The notes beneath the pieces were generated by a model that was given only the letters and a program-made list of their open reading frames with translations, did not search any database and was not told the DNA's origin. A DNA stretch of 64,000 bases from Caryophanales bacterium (GTDB taxonomy: Bacteria; Bacillota; Bacilli; Bacillales; Bacillaceae_J). This document shows, piece after piece, positions 46,254 to 54,086 of this stretch; the first letter of the stretch is position 1; every line of letters starts with the position of its first letter. The position numbers and the translations under genes are program-made. The stretch is from NCBI GenBank assembly GCA_012840465.1, contig DULJ01000040.1, forward strand, positions 62,001 through 126,000, given 5' to 3'.

Positions 46254-47657
46254 ATGCAAATAAGGCGCAACAAAGTTAATTTAGAAGAAGCGGCTTATCA
46301 GAATCAAGTTAAACAACTGGAAGAACATACTGCAGAAGCAAAAGTAGAGGAAGGAAATGAAACAGCTTATTCTAAAGCAAAAGGAATCATCCGTGAAAGA
46401 TTCTTAACCAATCATTCTAGGCTTTTTCAAGAGAGTATGTTTGAACGAGAAAAACAACAAGAGTTTTTAAGAATCTGCAGAACGATTATTAAAGAAGAAA
46501 GTCTTGCAGTACCAGGAATGAAGCCTGATGATATTGCAATCAATGTCTGGAAGGATTTATGTTCGCTAGGGCCCTTAGATAAAGTGTTCCACGAAGGAAC
46601 AGCAAATGAAATTATGATCAATGGCTTTGATCAACCTTGGATTTATAAAAGTGGAAAGCATGTTCCAGCATCGGATCAAATATCGTTTGAAAGTGCAAAA
46701 CACCTAGAGACGACAGTCGTGACCAAAATATTGAATCAATGCGGAAAAAGTATAAATAGAACGAACCAAATAGTAGACGCTAGAATAGGGAATGCTCGTG
46801 TATCCATTGTTGGGAACCCAACATCAGTGATGAAGGGACCTATTGTTACAATAAGGCAGTTTCCCGTTCAAAACTTTAGTGAAGAAGATTTTTTGAATTA
46901 TGGATCAGCAACTCCAGAAATGATTGAATTCATGAAACTATTGGCAAGAAGTGGAGCTACTATAGTAATGGCCGGACCGACTGGAAGTGGAAAAACTACC
47001 ACTTATAAATTTATGGCGGGCTATATTCCTAAAGGAGAGCGAACAGTAGCCATAGAAAATCCCACGGAGATGTATTTGCATGAATTATATTCGTATGAAG
47101 AGGGGTACCATTTCCTTACTGAGGAATGTCAAGATACCGGCAATCCAGAAACAGAAGTAACGATCCAAGATTTAATTGTGAAGGCTGGAATGAGACAATT
47201 TCCGGATCGATTTATTATCGGCGAAATTCGCCAAGCTAGAGATCTTTTGGCAGCGATTGAGGCAAGTTTTACTGGACATGGAACGTGGTGGACGATGCAC
47301 GGGACAAATGCGCGTGCTGTATTTGGTCGAGCAAGAATGATGGTAACCCGTGCTGATCCATCGATGACCGTCCAAGATGCTGTAACTTTAATTACTGAAT
47401 CAGTGAATATCATTATGGTGCAGAAAAGATTCAAGAAAGAAAATAAAATTCGAATTACAGAGATTGTTGAAATAGTAGGCACTGATGAAAAAGGTGCTCC
47501 AATATTTAATACCATTTTTCGTTATAATCAGCGAATGAGAATGTTTCAGCGCCTAAATAAAATAAGTCAACGATTACAGGATACATTTGAATATTCCGAG
47601 ATTGATGAATTAGATTATTCAAGATTTATAACCTTAAAGGAAGTGAATGCCGGATGA
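46254..47657 (+). CDS. tadA: TadA/CpaF-family secretion ATPase
   Basis: A 467-residue protein. ATG 46254 is preferred over GTG 46242, which falls in the ribosome site GAAGGGTGG. Walker A at about residues 239-248 (AGPTGSGKTTTYKFM), ENPTEMY as the Asp-box equivalent, and GEIRQARDLLAAIEASFTGH as Walker B region with the His box (TMHGTNARA) define the CpaF/VirB11 superfamily. It powers pilus extension, and in conjugation-like systems the same fold serves as VirB11. All key motifs are intact. Confidence 0.92.
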   Translation: MQIRRNKVNLEEAAYQNQVKQLEEHTAEAKVEEGNETAYSKAKGIIRERFLTNHSRLFQESMFEREKQQEFLRICRTIIKEESLAVPGMKPDDIAINVWKDLCSLGPLDKVFHEGTANEIMINGFDQPWIYKSGKHVPASDQISFESAKHLETTVVTKILNQCGKSINRTNQIVDARIGNARVSIVGNPTSVMKGPIVTIRQFPVQNFSEEDFLNYGSATPEMIEFMKLLARSGATIVMAGPTGSGKTTTYKFMAGYIPKGERTVAIENPTEMYLHELYSYEEGYHFLTEECQDTGNPETEVTIQDLIVKAGMRQFPDRFIIGEIRQARDLLAAIEASFTGHGTWWTMHGTNARAVFGRARMMVTRADPSMTVQDAVTLITESVNIIMVQKRFKKENKIRITEIVEIVGTDEKGAPIFNTIFRYNQRMRMFQRLNKISQRLQDTFEYSEIDELDYSRFITLKEVNAG

Positions 47658-48544
47658 ATATAGGACCAAGCATTCTCTTTTTTAGTTTTGCTTTTATTTT
47701 ACTTGTAGCTTTGCTTATGTTTTTATACAAAACAAATAAAAAGCAAACAGAAATCAAGTGGTTAGAAATTACAAAGAAGGAAGTAAAAAAGGCACAAAGG
47801 GTAAACCAAATTAAATTTTTACAAGAAGCAGAAAAATTAGGAAAGACCTATACAGCTGCACAATATTTTATGATTTGGAGTAGTGCAATTATGGTAAGCT
47901 TTATATTTGCACTTATTTTTAAAAATCCTCTTATTTCTTTGGTAGGAATAGGGGGTTTTTGGTTTGTTCAAAAGATTTATTTAAGCCAACTTGAACGAAA
48001 GGAGAGAGAAAAGGCACGGGATGAGTTAGGACCCGTCTTACAAAATCTGGCTTCTTCCTACCGTACACATAAAAACTGGTTGTTGGCTCTGGAATCCGTT
48101 GTTCCAACAATTGAAGAACCATTAAAAGAAGAGTTTCAGCGAGCTAAAGATGACCATCAATCAGGTACACCTATAGGCGAGGTTTTTCGAAATCTTAAAG
48201 AGCGATTAAAAGATCCGGAACTGCAATTATTTGTAACGATGGCGGAAATCTCCCAGGAGGTAGGCGAGGAAGCATCGAAGGGAGTCATGATTGCCGGCAA
48301 CTACTACTTGAGTCTTCGTCTAACAAGAGCTGATATCCGAAATGCCATGCTCGAAGCTCTTAATGAAAATAAATGGATTTTGATAGTCTTTATCGCGATT
48401 ATTGTAGGTTTTCGGTTTTATCAACCTCAATTTTTCCAAGGCTTCACAGATACGCTGTTAGGCCAAATATTATTGTTTATCTATCTATCCATTGCCGTAG
48501 CTGCTGTTATTCGAAGTTATATGGTTTCAAGAAAAGAGCTATGA
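47654..48544 (+). CDS. tadB: TadB-like pilus platform protein
   Basis: A 296-residue protein overlapping tadA by four bases. Type II secretion F-domain layout: N-terminal span (ILFFSFAFILLVALLMFLY), a central pair of spans (about 78-110), a cytoplasmic helical block (LGPVLQNLASSYRTHKNWLLALESVVPTIEEPLKEEF...) and two C-terminal spans (WILIVFIAIIVGFRF; LLFIYLSIAVAAVI). It forms the inner-membrane platform with TadC. Confidence 0.85.
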   Translation: MNIGPSILFFSFAFILLVALLMFLYKTNKKQTEIKWLEITKKEVKKAQRVNQIKFLQEAEKLGKTYTAAQYFMIWSSAIMVSFIFALIFKNPLISLVGIGGFWFVQKIYLSQLERKEREKARDELGPVLQNLASSYRTHKNWLLALESVVPTIEEPLKEEFQRAKDDHQSGTPIGEVFRNLKERLKDPELQLFVTMAEISQEVGEEASKGVMIAGNYYLSLRLTRADIRNAMLEALNENKWILIVFIAIIVGFRFYQPQFFQGFTDTLLGQILLFIYLSIAVAAVIRSYMVSRKEL

Positions 48545-48557
48545 ACGGAGGGATGAA

Positions 48558-49439
48558 ATGCTTGGAGTACTAATTGGCATTAACGTAAGCATTGTATTGA
48601 TAATTGTTTATTTTTTACTGCCATCGTCGAAGAAATATGTGGCTGCGGAAGCACTCCAAAAAGTGAATCCGCAAGAAGTTGAGATAAAATCAACCTTTCA
48701 TCAAACGTTAGGATTTATTAATAAAAGCATAGCTAAAAAATATCTTAAAAATGCTAAGGAAAAGATTCAAAAAGAGATCGGTGATGCCGGCATTAAGCAG
48801 ACACCAGAGCATATTGTAATTGAACAATTCTCCTATCCTATTATCACATTGATAATTGCGATAGGTTTTTATTTTTTATTGCATTCTATCATGGTTCTTT
48901 TAATTGGAGGTGGTGTTGCAGTCTATTTAATTTTTGAACCTAGAGCCAAGTTGAAAAAGTTGGCTAAAAAAAGAAAAGAAACGATCCGGGAACAAACTCC
49001 AAATTTCGTATTAACTTGTAATTTATTACTGAAAGGAGGGCTCATCCCCGTTGATGCGCTAAAGCTTTCTTGTGAATACGCCTCAACCGACGCCCTAAAA
49101 CCTTTTACTGATCAGTTAAAAGAAGATTTAAACCATCTTCATCCCGTTGATGCGATTCGAACCTTTGCTAAGTCCACCAAGGTTCCGGAGATGATTGAGT
49201 TTTCAGCCACTCTTATTCAATTCATGGATCTTGGGCCAACTGAGGAAGGATTAGAAAATCTCAAGCAAATGGAAGAGACGTTTCGGGAGCTGAACAAGAA
49301 AGTATTAGCGCAGGAAGTGGTAAGACGCCCACAAAAAATAAAAGTTGCAAACTGGATTATCGGATTGGACGGAATGGCTTTAATTATTAGTGCCATCGCC
49401 ATGTATTTTGTTCAAATGATGTCAGGCGGAATTCATTAA
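48558..49439 (+). CDS. tadC: TadC-like pilus platform protein
   Basis: A 293-residue protein 13 bases after tadB (GGAGGG, five bases, ATG). The same F-domain topology: an N-terminal span, a central pair (about 92-125), a helical domain (QTPNFVLTCNLLLKGGLIPVDALKLSCEYAS...DLNHLHPVDAIRTFAKST) and a C-terminal span (WIIGLDGMALIISAIAMYFV). The adjacent TadB/TadC pair is diagnostic of Tad systems. Confidence 0.85.
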   Translation: MLGVLIGINVSIVLIIVYFLLPSSKKYVAAEALQKVNPQEVEIKSTFHQTLGFINKSIAKKYLKNAKEKIQKEIGDAGIKQTPEHIVIEQFSYPIITLIIAIGFYFLLHSIMVLLIGGGVAVYLIFEPRAKLKKLAKKRKETIREQTPNFVLTCNLLLKGGLIPVDALKLSCEYASTDALKPFTDQLKEDLNHLHPVDAIRTFAKSTKVPEMIEFSATLIQFMDLGPTEEGLENLKQMEETFRELNKKVLAQEVVRRPQKIKVANWIIGLDGMALIISAIAMYFVQMMSGGIH

Positions 49440-49462
49440 CTATACAAAGGAGTAGATAAACA

Positions 49463-49723
49463 ATGAGAAAGGTACCAAATACAAAGGGACTAATTAAAGA
49501 AAAGATTTTGAAACTATCTGTAAAGGCATGGATGCAGATTGGAAATAATAGAGGAGGAGTACTTTTAGAAAATAAAGTCATTATGGTACTAGCTATAGTT
49601 GTTATTTTTGGGATGTTCGGCTTATATAAATTGTTTTTGCAAGACTATTTCCAAAACATTACTAATGATATTTCTAACAATGGCGGTGTGAATGACAATT
49701 TTGGTAAGAATATTAACTGGTAA
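49463..49723 (+). CDS. Flp-type prepilin candidate 1
   Basis: An 86-residue protein after AAAGGAG. The prepilin site is NRG|GVLLE followed by NKVIMVLAIVVIFGMFGLYKLF: cleavage after Gly gives Glu at +5 and a 20-residue hydrophobic helix. The leader is unusually long (about 31 residues), and the mature part is only about 55 residues, rich in Asn, ending DNFGKNINW. Its position after TadC and before a hairpin that could protect or attenuate the transcript suits the major pilin. Confidence 0.75.
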   Translation: MRKVPNTKGLIKEKILKLSVKAWMQIGNNRGGVLLENKVIMVLAIVVIFGMFGLYKLFLQDYFQNITNDISNNGGVNDNFGKNINW

Positions 49724-49730
49724 ATAACAG

Positions 49731-49750
49731 AGGGACTTTTATAGTCCCCC
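49731..49750 (+). terminator. Hairpin between prepilin genes 1 and 2
   Basis: AGGGACT (49731-49737), TTTAT, AGTCCCCC (49743-49750). No T-run follows, so it is more likely a stability element or weak attenuator that raises prepilin 1 mRNA relative to downstream genes. Confidence 0.55.
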
Positions 49751-49774
49751 TATTAAAGTAAGGAGGCGAGAAGC

Positions 49775-49963
49775 TTGCTAGATAACAGGGGTAGTATTTT
49801 ATTAGAACATAAGGTTATTATGGTTGCTGCTATTACGCTAATATTCGGGGTGTCAGGACTCTTATTTACATTTCTAAAAGATTACACAAATGAAGTCCAA
49901 TATAATGTGAATAATCCTAAGCAAGAATCATCGTTTAGGAGTGTGAATTTTTTAAATGAATAG
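49775..49963 (+). CDS. Flp-type prepilin candidate 2
   Basis: A 62-residue protein from TTG 49775 after AAGGAGGCGAGAAGC. A five-residue leader ends in NRG|SILLE then HKVIMVAAITLIFGVSGLLFTFL: Glu at +5 and a hydrophobic helix, nearly the same core as candidate 1 (LLEnKVIMV / LLEhKVIMV), so the two are paralogues. The short polar tail ends in VNFLNE and overlaps the next gene by eight bases. Confidence 0.75.
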   Translation: MLDNRGSILLEHKVIMVAAITLIFGVSGLLFTFLKDYTNEVQYNVNNPKQESSFRSVNFLNE

Positions 49964-50369
49964 GATGCTAAAAGTCTTTAAAAATACGAAAGGCTTTACA
50001 ATTGTGGAGTATCTAGTTATTTTTGCCATTGCTTTTCCTTTGGCCTTAGTTATCCCAGATTTTATTTTATGGGGTGCCGGTTGGTATAAAGTTCAAGGAG
50101 TGGTTTCTGATGCAGCTGAATATTGTGAGCAACACGGCGGTGCCAATTTGTATACAGTTGAGTACATTTCCAATCGTTTCATCGATGCAGAACTGAATCC
50201 AGGTGATTGGGATTTGACACTTACTACCGGACCTCTTCCAACCGGTTATAAAGGGGTTGTTGCAGCAGAGTCAGAGTATACATTTAATTCACTCAAACCT
50301 CTAGGACTAGAGTTTACAGTACCTGTTAAAGCGCATCGAACATTTATTTCAAATTTGTTTTTGAGGTAG
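49956..50369 (+). CDS. TadE-like pseudopilin with canonical prepilin site
   Basis: A 137-residue protein overlapping prepilin 2 by eight bases. The leader MNRMLKVFKNTKG is followed by FTIVEYLVIFAIAFPLALVIP, the classical type IV site with Phe at +1 and Glu at +5. The longer mature domain (about 124 residues, two Cys-poor beta segments) is like TadE-type minor pilins (DUF4320-like). It probably caps or primes the Flp fibre. Confidence 0.82.
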   Translation: MNRMLKVFKNTKGFTIVEYLVIFAIAFPLALVIPDFILWGAGWYKVQGVVSDAAEYCEQHGGANLYTVEYISNRFIDAELNPGDWDLTLTTGPLPTGYKGVVAAESEYTFNSLKPLGLEFTVPVKAHRTFISNLFLR

Positions 50370-50377
50370 GTGATAGT

Positions 50378-50803
50378 TTGCTAGATTTAGTCATAATTCT
50401 ATTTGGATTTAGTGTATTACTTGTTGCAACGATTAAGGATTTTAAATCGAAAACAATCCCCAATTGGTTAACTTTAGGAAGTATCCTTTGTTTAGTCTTT
50501 TATCGATTATTTGAGGGGAACTTCCTTCAATACTTTACCGCGTTTGCATATGTGGGGATGACATTTACCTTATTGTCATGGCTAACGAAGGAGGCAATAG
50601 GTGGCGGAGATATTAAGTTGTTTTTAGCTTTATCTTTAATATGTGGTTTGCAAAATATATTTTTAGTGATTGTGATGAGCTTCGTTATGGCGTTTTTAGT
50701 CAGTATAACCGTATGCAAAAAAGAAGTAGAGTTAATTTTGGCACCGTTCATCCTAGTTAGTTATACAATACTCACAATTTTAGAAAGGTGGGTGGTCGTT
50801 TGA
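50378..50803 (+). CDS. tadV: Prepilin peptidase (TadV/CpaA family)
   Basis: A 141-residue polytopic protein from TTG 50378 (GAGGTAGGTGATAGT). The two catalytic aspartates of A24 peptidases are visible in IKDFKSKTIPNWLTL (about residue 20) and EAIGGGDIKLFLAL (GxGD, about residue 75). It lacks the methylase domain, as usual for CpaA/TadV. It cleaves the prepilins encoded directly upstream. Its stop overlaps the VirB4-like start (TTGA). Confidence 0.9.
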   Translation: MLDLVIILFGFSVLLVATIKDFKSKTIPNWLTLGSILCLVFYRLFEGNFLQYFTAFAYVGMTFTLLSWLTKEAIGGGDIKLFLALSLICGLQNIFLVIVMSFVMAFLVSITVCKKEVELILAPFILVSYTILTILERWVVV

Positions 50804-52680
50804 CTCTAACAAATGTTGAAAAAATCGTGAAAAATTTAAAACAGTCTGAAGATGAAATAGTCATAAACGAAAACTCAAGTCAAGCTACTTATGTAAGAAC
50901 AGTACTTATCAGAAAGTTTCCATCAACCGTTTCAGCTGGTTTCCTTGATACAATAGATTCACTTTTTGAAAAGGGGAATATTCAAGTTCGAACTAGTCTA
51001 GAGTTTGCCCCCACAAAATTAAAGTGGAATCGATCGATGAAATGGAAATTAAAGCGATTGAGAAATAATCTTAGAAATGAAACTGAAACCGAAATGATTA
51101 GGAATGAAGAAGTTGAGGCTCTTGAAGCACTAAGAGGTTTAAAGGATGCCCAATTCAAAAAGAATGCGAAGTTGTTTGATATATGGGCGTATGTCAAATT
51201 GTCTTCAACTGATGAATCGGAATTAAATGCAGCAACAAGGACATTAGTAGAACTATTAGAAAATCTTGATGCTAAAGTTGAATTGTTTGAAAAGGAACAA
51301 ATTCAAGCCTTTCAACAATCTTTGTTGATTAATTCCAAAAATAAAAAAGGTAAAGAATTTCTTGAGAAATATTATGGTTTGCTCGCACATGATTCGGCAG
51401 CAAGTATATTGTATCCATTTATTCATGGGAACATTGGGGACGATCAAGGTGTATATATTGGAAATCGTGCAGAAGACAACCAATTTACATTTTTAGATAT
51501 ATGCAATCCGGATGATCAAGATGCTAAAAATATGATTGTACTGGGTACAACAGGTAGTGGGAAAAGCTTCTTTATGAAGGTCCTCGCAGTGGGTCTAATG
51601 ATAGCTGGTGTGAAAGTTTTTGTTTTTGATGTGGATGGCGAGTGGAAGGAAATTTGTGAAAATGTTGGTGGTGTATATGTTGATCAATCATTTCAATCAG
51701 GAAAATACGCTGATCCATTCCGACTGTTACCTTGGTTAGAGGAAGTTGATAAAGATTGTATTCAACATAATAAAGAACGGCTCCAGAAATCCATTGAGAC
51801 TGTTCATCGTACGTTAGAGTTGTTAACTGGCGGTAGTGTTCCAGACGACGAGTATAATGCAATTGATCGGACGATCATGCAATTGCATGAGGATGCAGGA
51901 ATTGAACCAAACGATACGACCACTTGGGATAAGTTTGATGGTCCTAAACCAACTATTCATCGGTTTTATGAACAGCTCAACATTCGTGCTGAACATGATG
52001 AAGCTGCTTATCGATTCAAGGAAAAAATCACGCGTTATTTTGAAGGAACTCAAAGGAAAATGTTTGAGCAAGAGGATGATCAGTTATTATATGAAGATGC
52101 ACCAATGGTTGTTTATCATCTTGGCCAATCTATTAATCAAAAGGATGATCGTGTTGCTGCAGTTAAAATGAATCTAGCTTTTGATCAGGTTTGGGCTAAC
52201 ATCCAGCATATCAAGCTTCTTGGTGAGCAATACTCAGCAGTTATTTGTGATGAAGGGCAACGATTGCTATTTAATGAAACGGCTAGTGACTATGTTTATA
52301 CGCTTGCAACAACTATTCGTAAATGGAATGGTCAAATCATACTTGGAACGAATACACCTGAGGTTCTGCTAAAAGGCGGCACAAAGGGTGGACAAGGTCT
52401 TTGGGAGAATACACCAATTAAAGTATTTTTCTGGATGGAGGAAAGTGCTCTAACTAATATTACTGCACATACCAATATCCCATCTGAAATTGTTGAATTT
52501 ATAGATACGCAATTTAAAACGAACGTATTTGTATTACGGTACAACCAAAAATATGACTTTTTAAAGGTCCATGTTCCTCCAGAAGAAGAGGTTTTATACC
52601 ATACCAGAGGTTTAAAGAAAAAGGCACAAACAGAATTTATGGAAAAAGCGGAGGAACAACGTCTACAACGCGCACTTTAA
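50800..52680 (+). CDS. virB4: VirB4/TrbE-like conjugation ATPase
   Basis: A 626-residue protein. TTG 50800 overlaps the tadV stop. Walker A at about 248-256 (VLGTTGSGKSFFMKVLAVGLM), FVFDVDGEWKEICENVGGVYVD (VirB4 core), and Walker B AVICDEGQRLL at about 480 with the arginine-rich follow-up NGQIILGTNTPEVL. Membrane-associated ATPase energising substrate transfer and, in conjugation systems, pilus biogenesis. A VirB4 between Tad peptidase and a wall hydrolase gene is not a standard arrangement for either system. Confidence 0.9.
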   Translation: MTLTNVEKIVKNLKQSEDEIVINENSSQATYVRTVLIRKFPSTVSAGFLDTIDSLFEKGNIQVRTSLEFAPTKLKWNRSMKWKLKRLRNNLRNETETEMIRNEEVEALEALRGLKDAQFKKNAKLFDIWAYVKLSSTDESELNAATRTLVELLENLDAKVELFEKEQIQAFQQSLLINSKNKKGKEFLEKYYGLLAHDSAASILYPFIHGNIGDDQGVYIGNRAEDNQFTFLDICNPDDQDAKNMIVLGTTGSGKSFFMKVLAVGLMIAGVKVFVFDVDGEWKEICENVGGVYVDQSFQSGKYADPFRLLPWLEEVDKDCIQHNKERLQKSIETVHRTLELLTGGSVPDDEYNAIDRTIMQLHEDAGIEPNDTTTWDKFDGPKPTIHRFYEQLNIRAEHDEAAYRFKEKITRYFEGTQRKMFEQEDDQLLYEDAPMVVYHLGQSINQKDDRVAAVKMNLAFDQVWANIQHIKLLGEQYSAVICDEGQRLLFNETASDYVYTLATTIRKWNGQIILGTNTPEVLLKGGTKGGQGLWENTPIKVFFWMEESALTNITAHTNIPSEIVEFIDTQFKTNVFVLRYNQKYDFLKVHVPPEEEVLYHTRGLKKKAQTEFMEKAEEQRLQRAL

Positions 52681-52702
52681 CATGTTTAAAGTGTGTTTTT
52701 TA
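52669..52702 (+). terminator. Terminator overlapping the virB4-like stop codon
   Basis: CGCACTTTAA, CATG loop, TTTAAAGTGTG, then TTTTTTATT. The left arm includes the last codons and stop of the VirB4-like gene. The next gene starts 14 bases later, so the hairpin splits an otherwise continuous operon and would reduce downstream expression unless read through. Confidence 0.75.
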
Positions 52703-52715
52703 TTGGAGTGATTGA

Positions 52716-53768
52716 ATGGAGAGTAGAATGAAATATGTAGCAGGAATGGTAATAAGTAGCGTAGGTCTATCAAGCATTTTAATTATCTTCCTCTGTCTGT
52801 TTTTTATATTAATGATTCCAGTATTGCTTATTTCTAAAGATATCTTTGAACCGACACAATACAACCAGCAGCAACTTACAATGATCATCCCACCAAGTGA
52901 GTATCGTGAAATATATGAAAATGCAGCAAAAGAATACGGTGTTGATTGGTATGTACTTGCTGCCATCCATTATGTAGAAACTTCTTACTCAACTAGTAAA
53001 TCTATGGTGTCGTCAGCTGGGGCACTTGGACATACACAGTTTATGTTATGTACGTGGGTAGGTTGGAGTTATAGTGGGTGCAAAGGATCAAAAGGAAATG
53101 CATCTATTCCAGCATCAATTTATACAAGTCCAAGAGTAATAGCTCAATATGGTGGGTATGGAAGAGATGCAAATAAGGATGGTAAAGCAGATCCTTTTGA
53201 TATTGAGGATGCTATCTATTCAACGGCTTACTATTTATCTAAAAATGGCTACAAAAATGATAAAGAAAAGGCCATTTATCAATATAATCATGCAGATTGG
53301 TATGTAAATAAAGTAATGGATTATGCTGAAATCTTAGGGGCGACCGCCGATTTAAATGGGAAATGGATTTGGCCGGCCCCAACATTGAGCGTCATAAGTT
53401 CGGACTATGGTTGGCGGAATCTTAAGTCTCGTGGTCGCGATTTTCATGATGGAATCGATATTGTAGGTGCGAACACTGAACACGCTCCCGTCTATGCAAT
53501 TGGTGATGGAATTGTAACTAAAGCTGGAAAAGCACAAGGTTTTGGTGAAGCTGTCTATATTGATCATGGAAATGGAATGGTCTCTCGGTACGGTCATCTT
53601 CAGTATAATGGCTATGCAGTAAGAGCCGGTGATGTTGTGAAAAAAGGGCAACTAATTGGCGCTGTAGGGGCTGGGAGAGTTGGGAGTTCAGAAGGTCCCC
53701 ATCTACATTTAGATATAAAAGTAAAGGGCCGATTTATAGATCCTTTAACGGTGCTTTCTCCAAGATAA
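52716..53768 (+). CDS. Bifunctional wall hydrolase: lytic transglycosylase-like plus M23 peptidase
   Basis: A 350-residue protein after TTGGAGTGATTGA. N-terminal membrane anchor (about 19-42). A lysozyme-like transglycosylase domain follows (ENAAKEYGVDWYVLAAIHYVETSYS...AGALGHTQFM with catalytic Glu in HYVETSYS). The C-terminal M23 domain has the zinc ligands in FHDGIDI and HLHLDI and ends in the LysM-free GxxGxxGSSEGPHLHLD core. VirB1/TcpG-type enzymes with this layout open the peptidoglycan for conjugation machines of Gram-positive elements. Confidence 0.92.
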   Translation: MESRMKYVAGMVISSVGLSSILIIFLCLFFILMIPVLLISKDIFEPTQYNQQQLTMIIPPSEYREIYENAAKEYGVDWYVLAAIHYVETSYSTSKSMVSSAGALGHTQFMLCTWVGWSYSGCKGSKGNASIPASIYTSPRVIAQYGGYGRDANKDGKADPFDIEDAIYSTAYYLSKNGYKNDKEKAIYQYNHADWYVNKVMDYAEILGATADLNGKWIWPAPTLSVISSDYGWRNLKSRGRDFHDGIDIVGANTEHAPVYAIGDGIVTKAGKAQGFGEAVYIDHGNGMVSRYGHLQYNGYAVRAGDVVKKGQLIGAVGAGRVGSSEGPHLHLDIKVKGRFIDPLTVLSPR

Positions 53769-53784
53769 GATAAGAGGTGAAATC

Positions 53785-54072
53785 GTGATTTTATCCGCGA
53801 ATCAGATTATCTTACTGATATCTGTTATTTTGATATTTGCGAGATTATTAAAATTGAAAGATCATATTCAAAGACCGTTCTTTCACTCCATCATTCAGCC
53901 CCTAGAATGGTTGGTGTTGATCATTGGTCTTTTCATGTTTTTTAGAAATTTTGAAGAGGTAATTGAGACACTAAAATATGGGGCAGACACCATATGGCCA
54001 GAATTGAAATTATTAGCTGAGAAGTTGTTTATAAAGTTGAAAATATTACTTCATGAACTAACAAAGTTATGA
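53785..54072 (+). CDS. Small two-span membrane protein of the T4SS operon
   Basis: A 95-residue protein from GTG 53785 after GAGGTGAAATC. Hydrophobic segments at about 4-22 (SANQIILLISVILIFARLL) and 40-56 (PLEWLVLIIGLFMFF) are followed by a helical tail. Coupled to the next gene (four-base frame overlap region). It may be an accessory subunit of the coupling ATPase; no family is recognised. Confidence 0.65.
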   Translation: MILSANQIILLISVILIFARLLKLKDHIQRPFFHSIIQPLEWLVLIIGLFMFFRNFEEVIETLKYGADTIWPELKLLAEKLFIKLKILLHELTKL

Positions 54073-54086
54073 AAGGAAGTGAAAAG

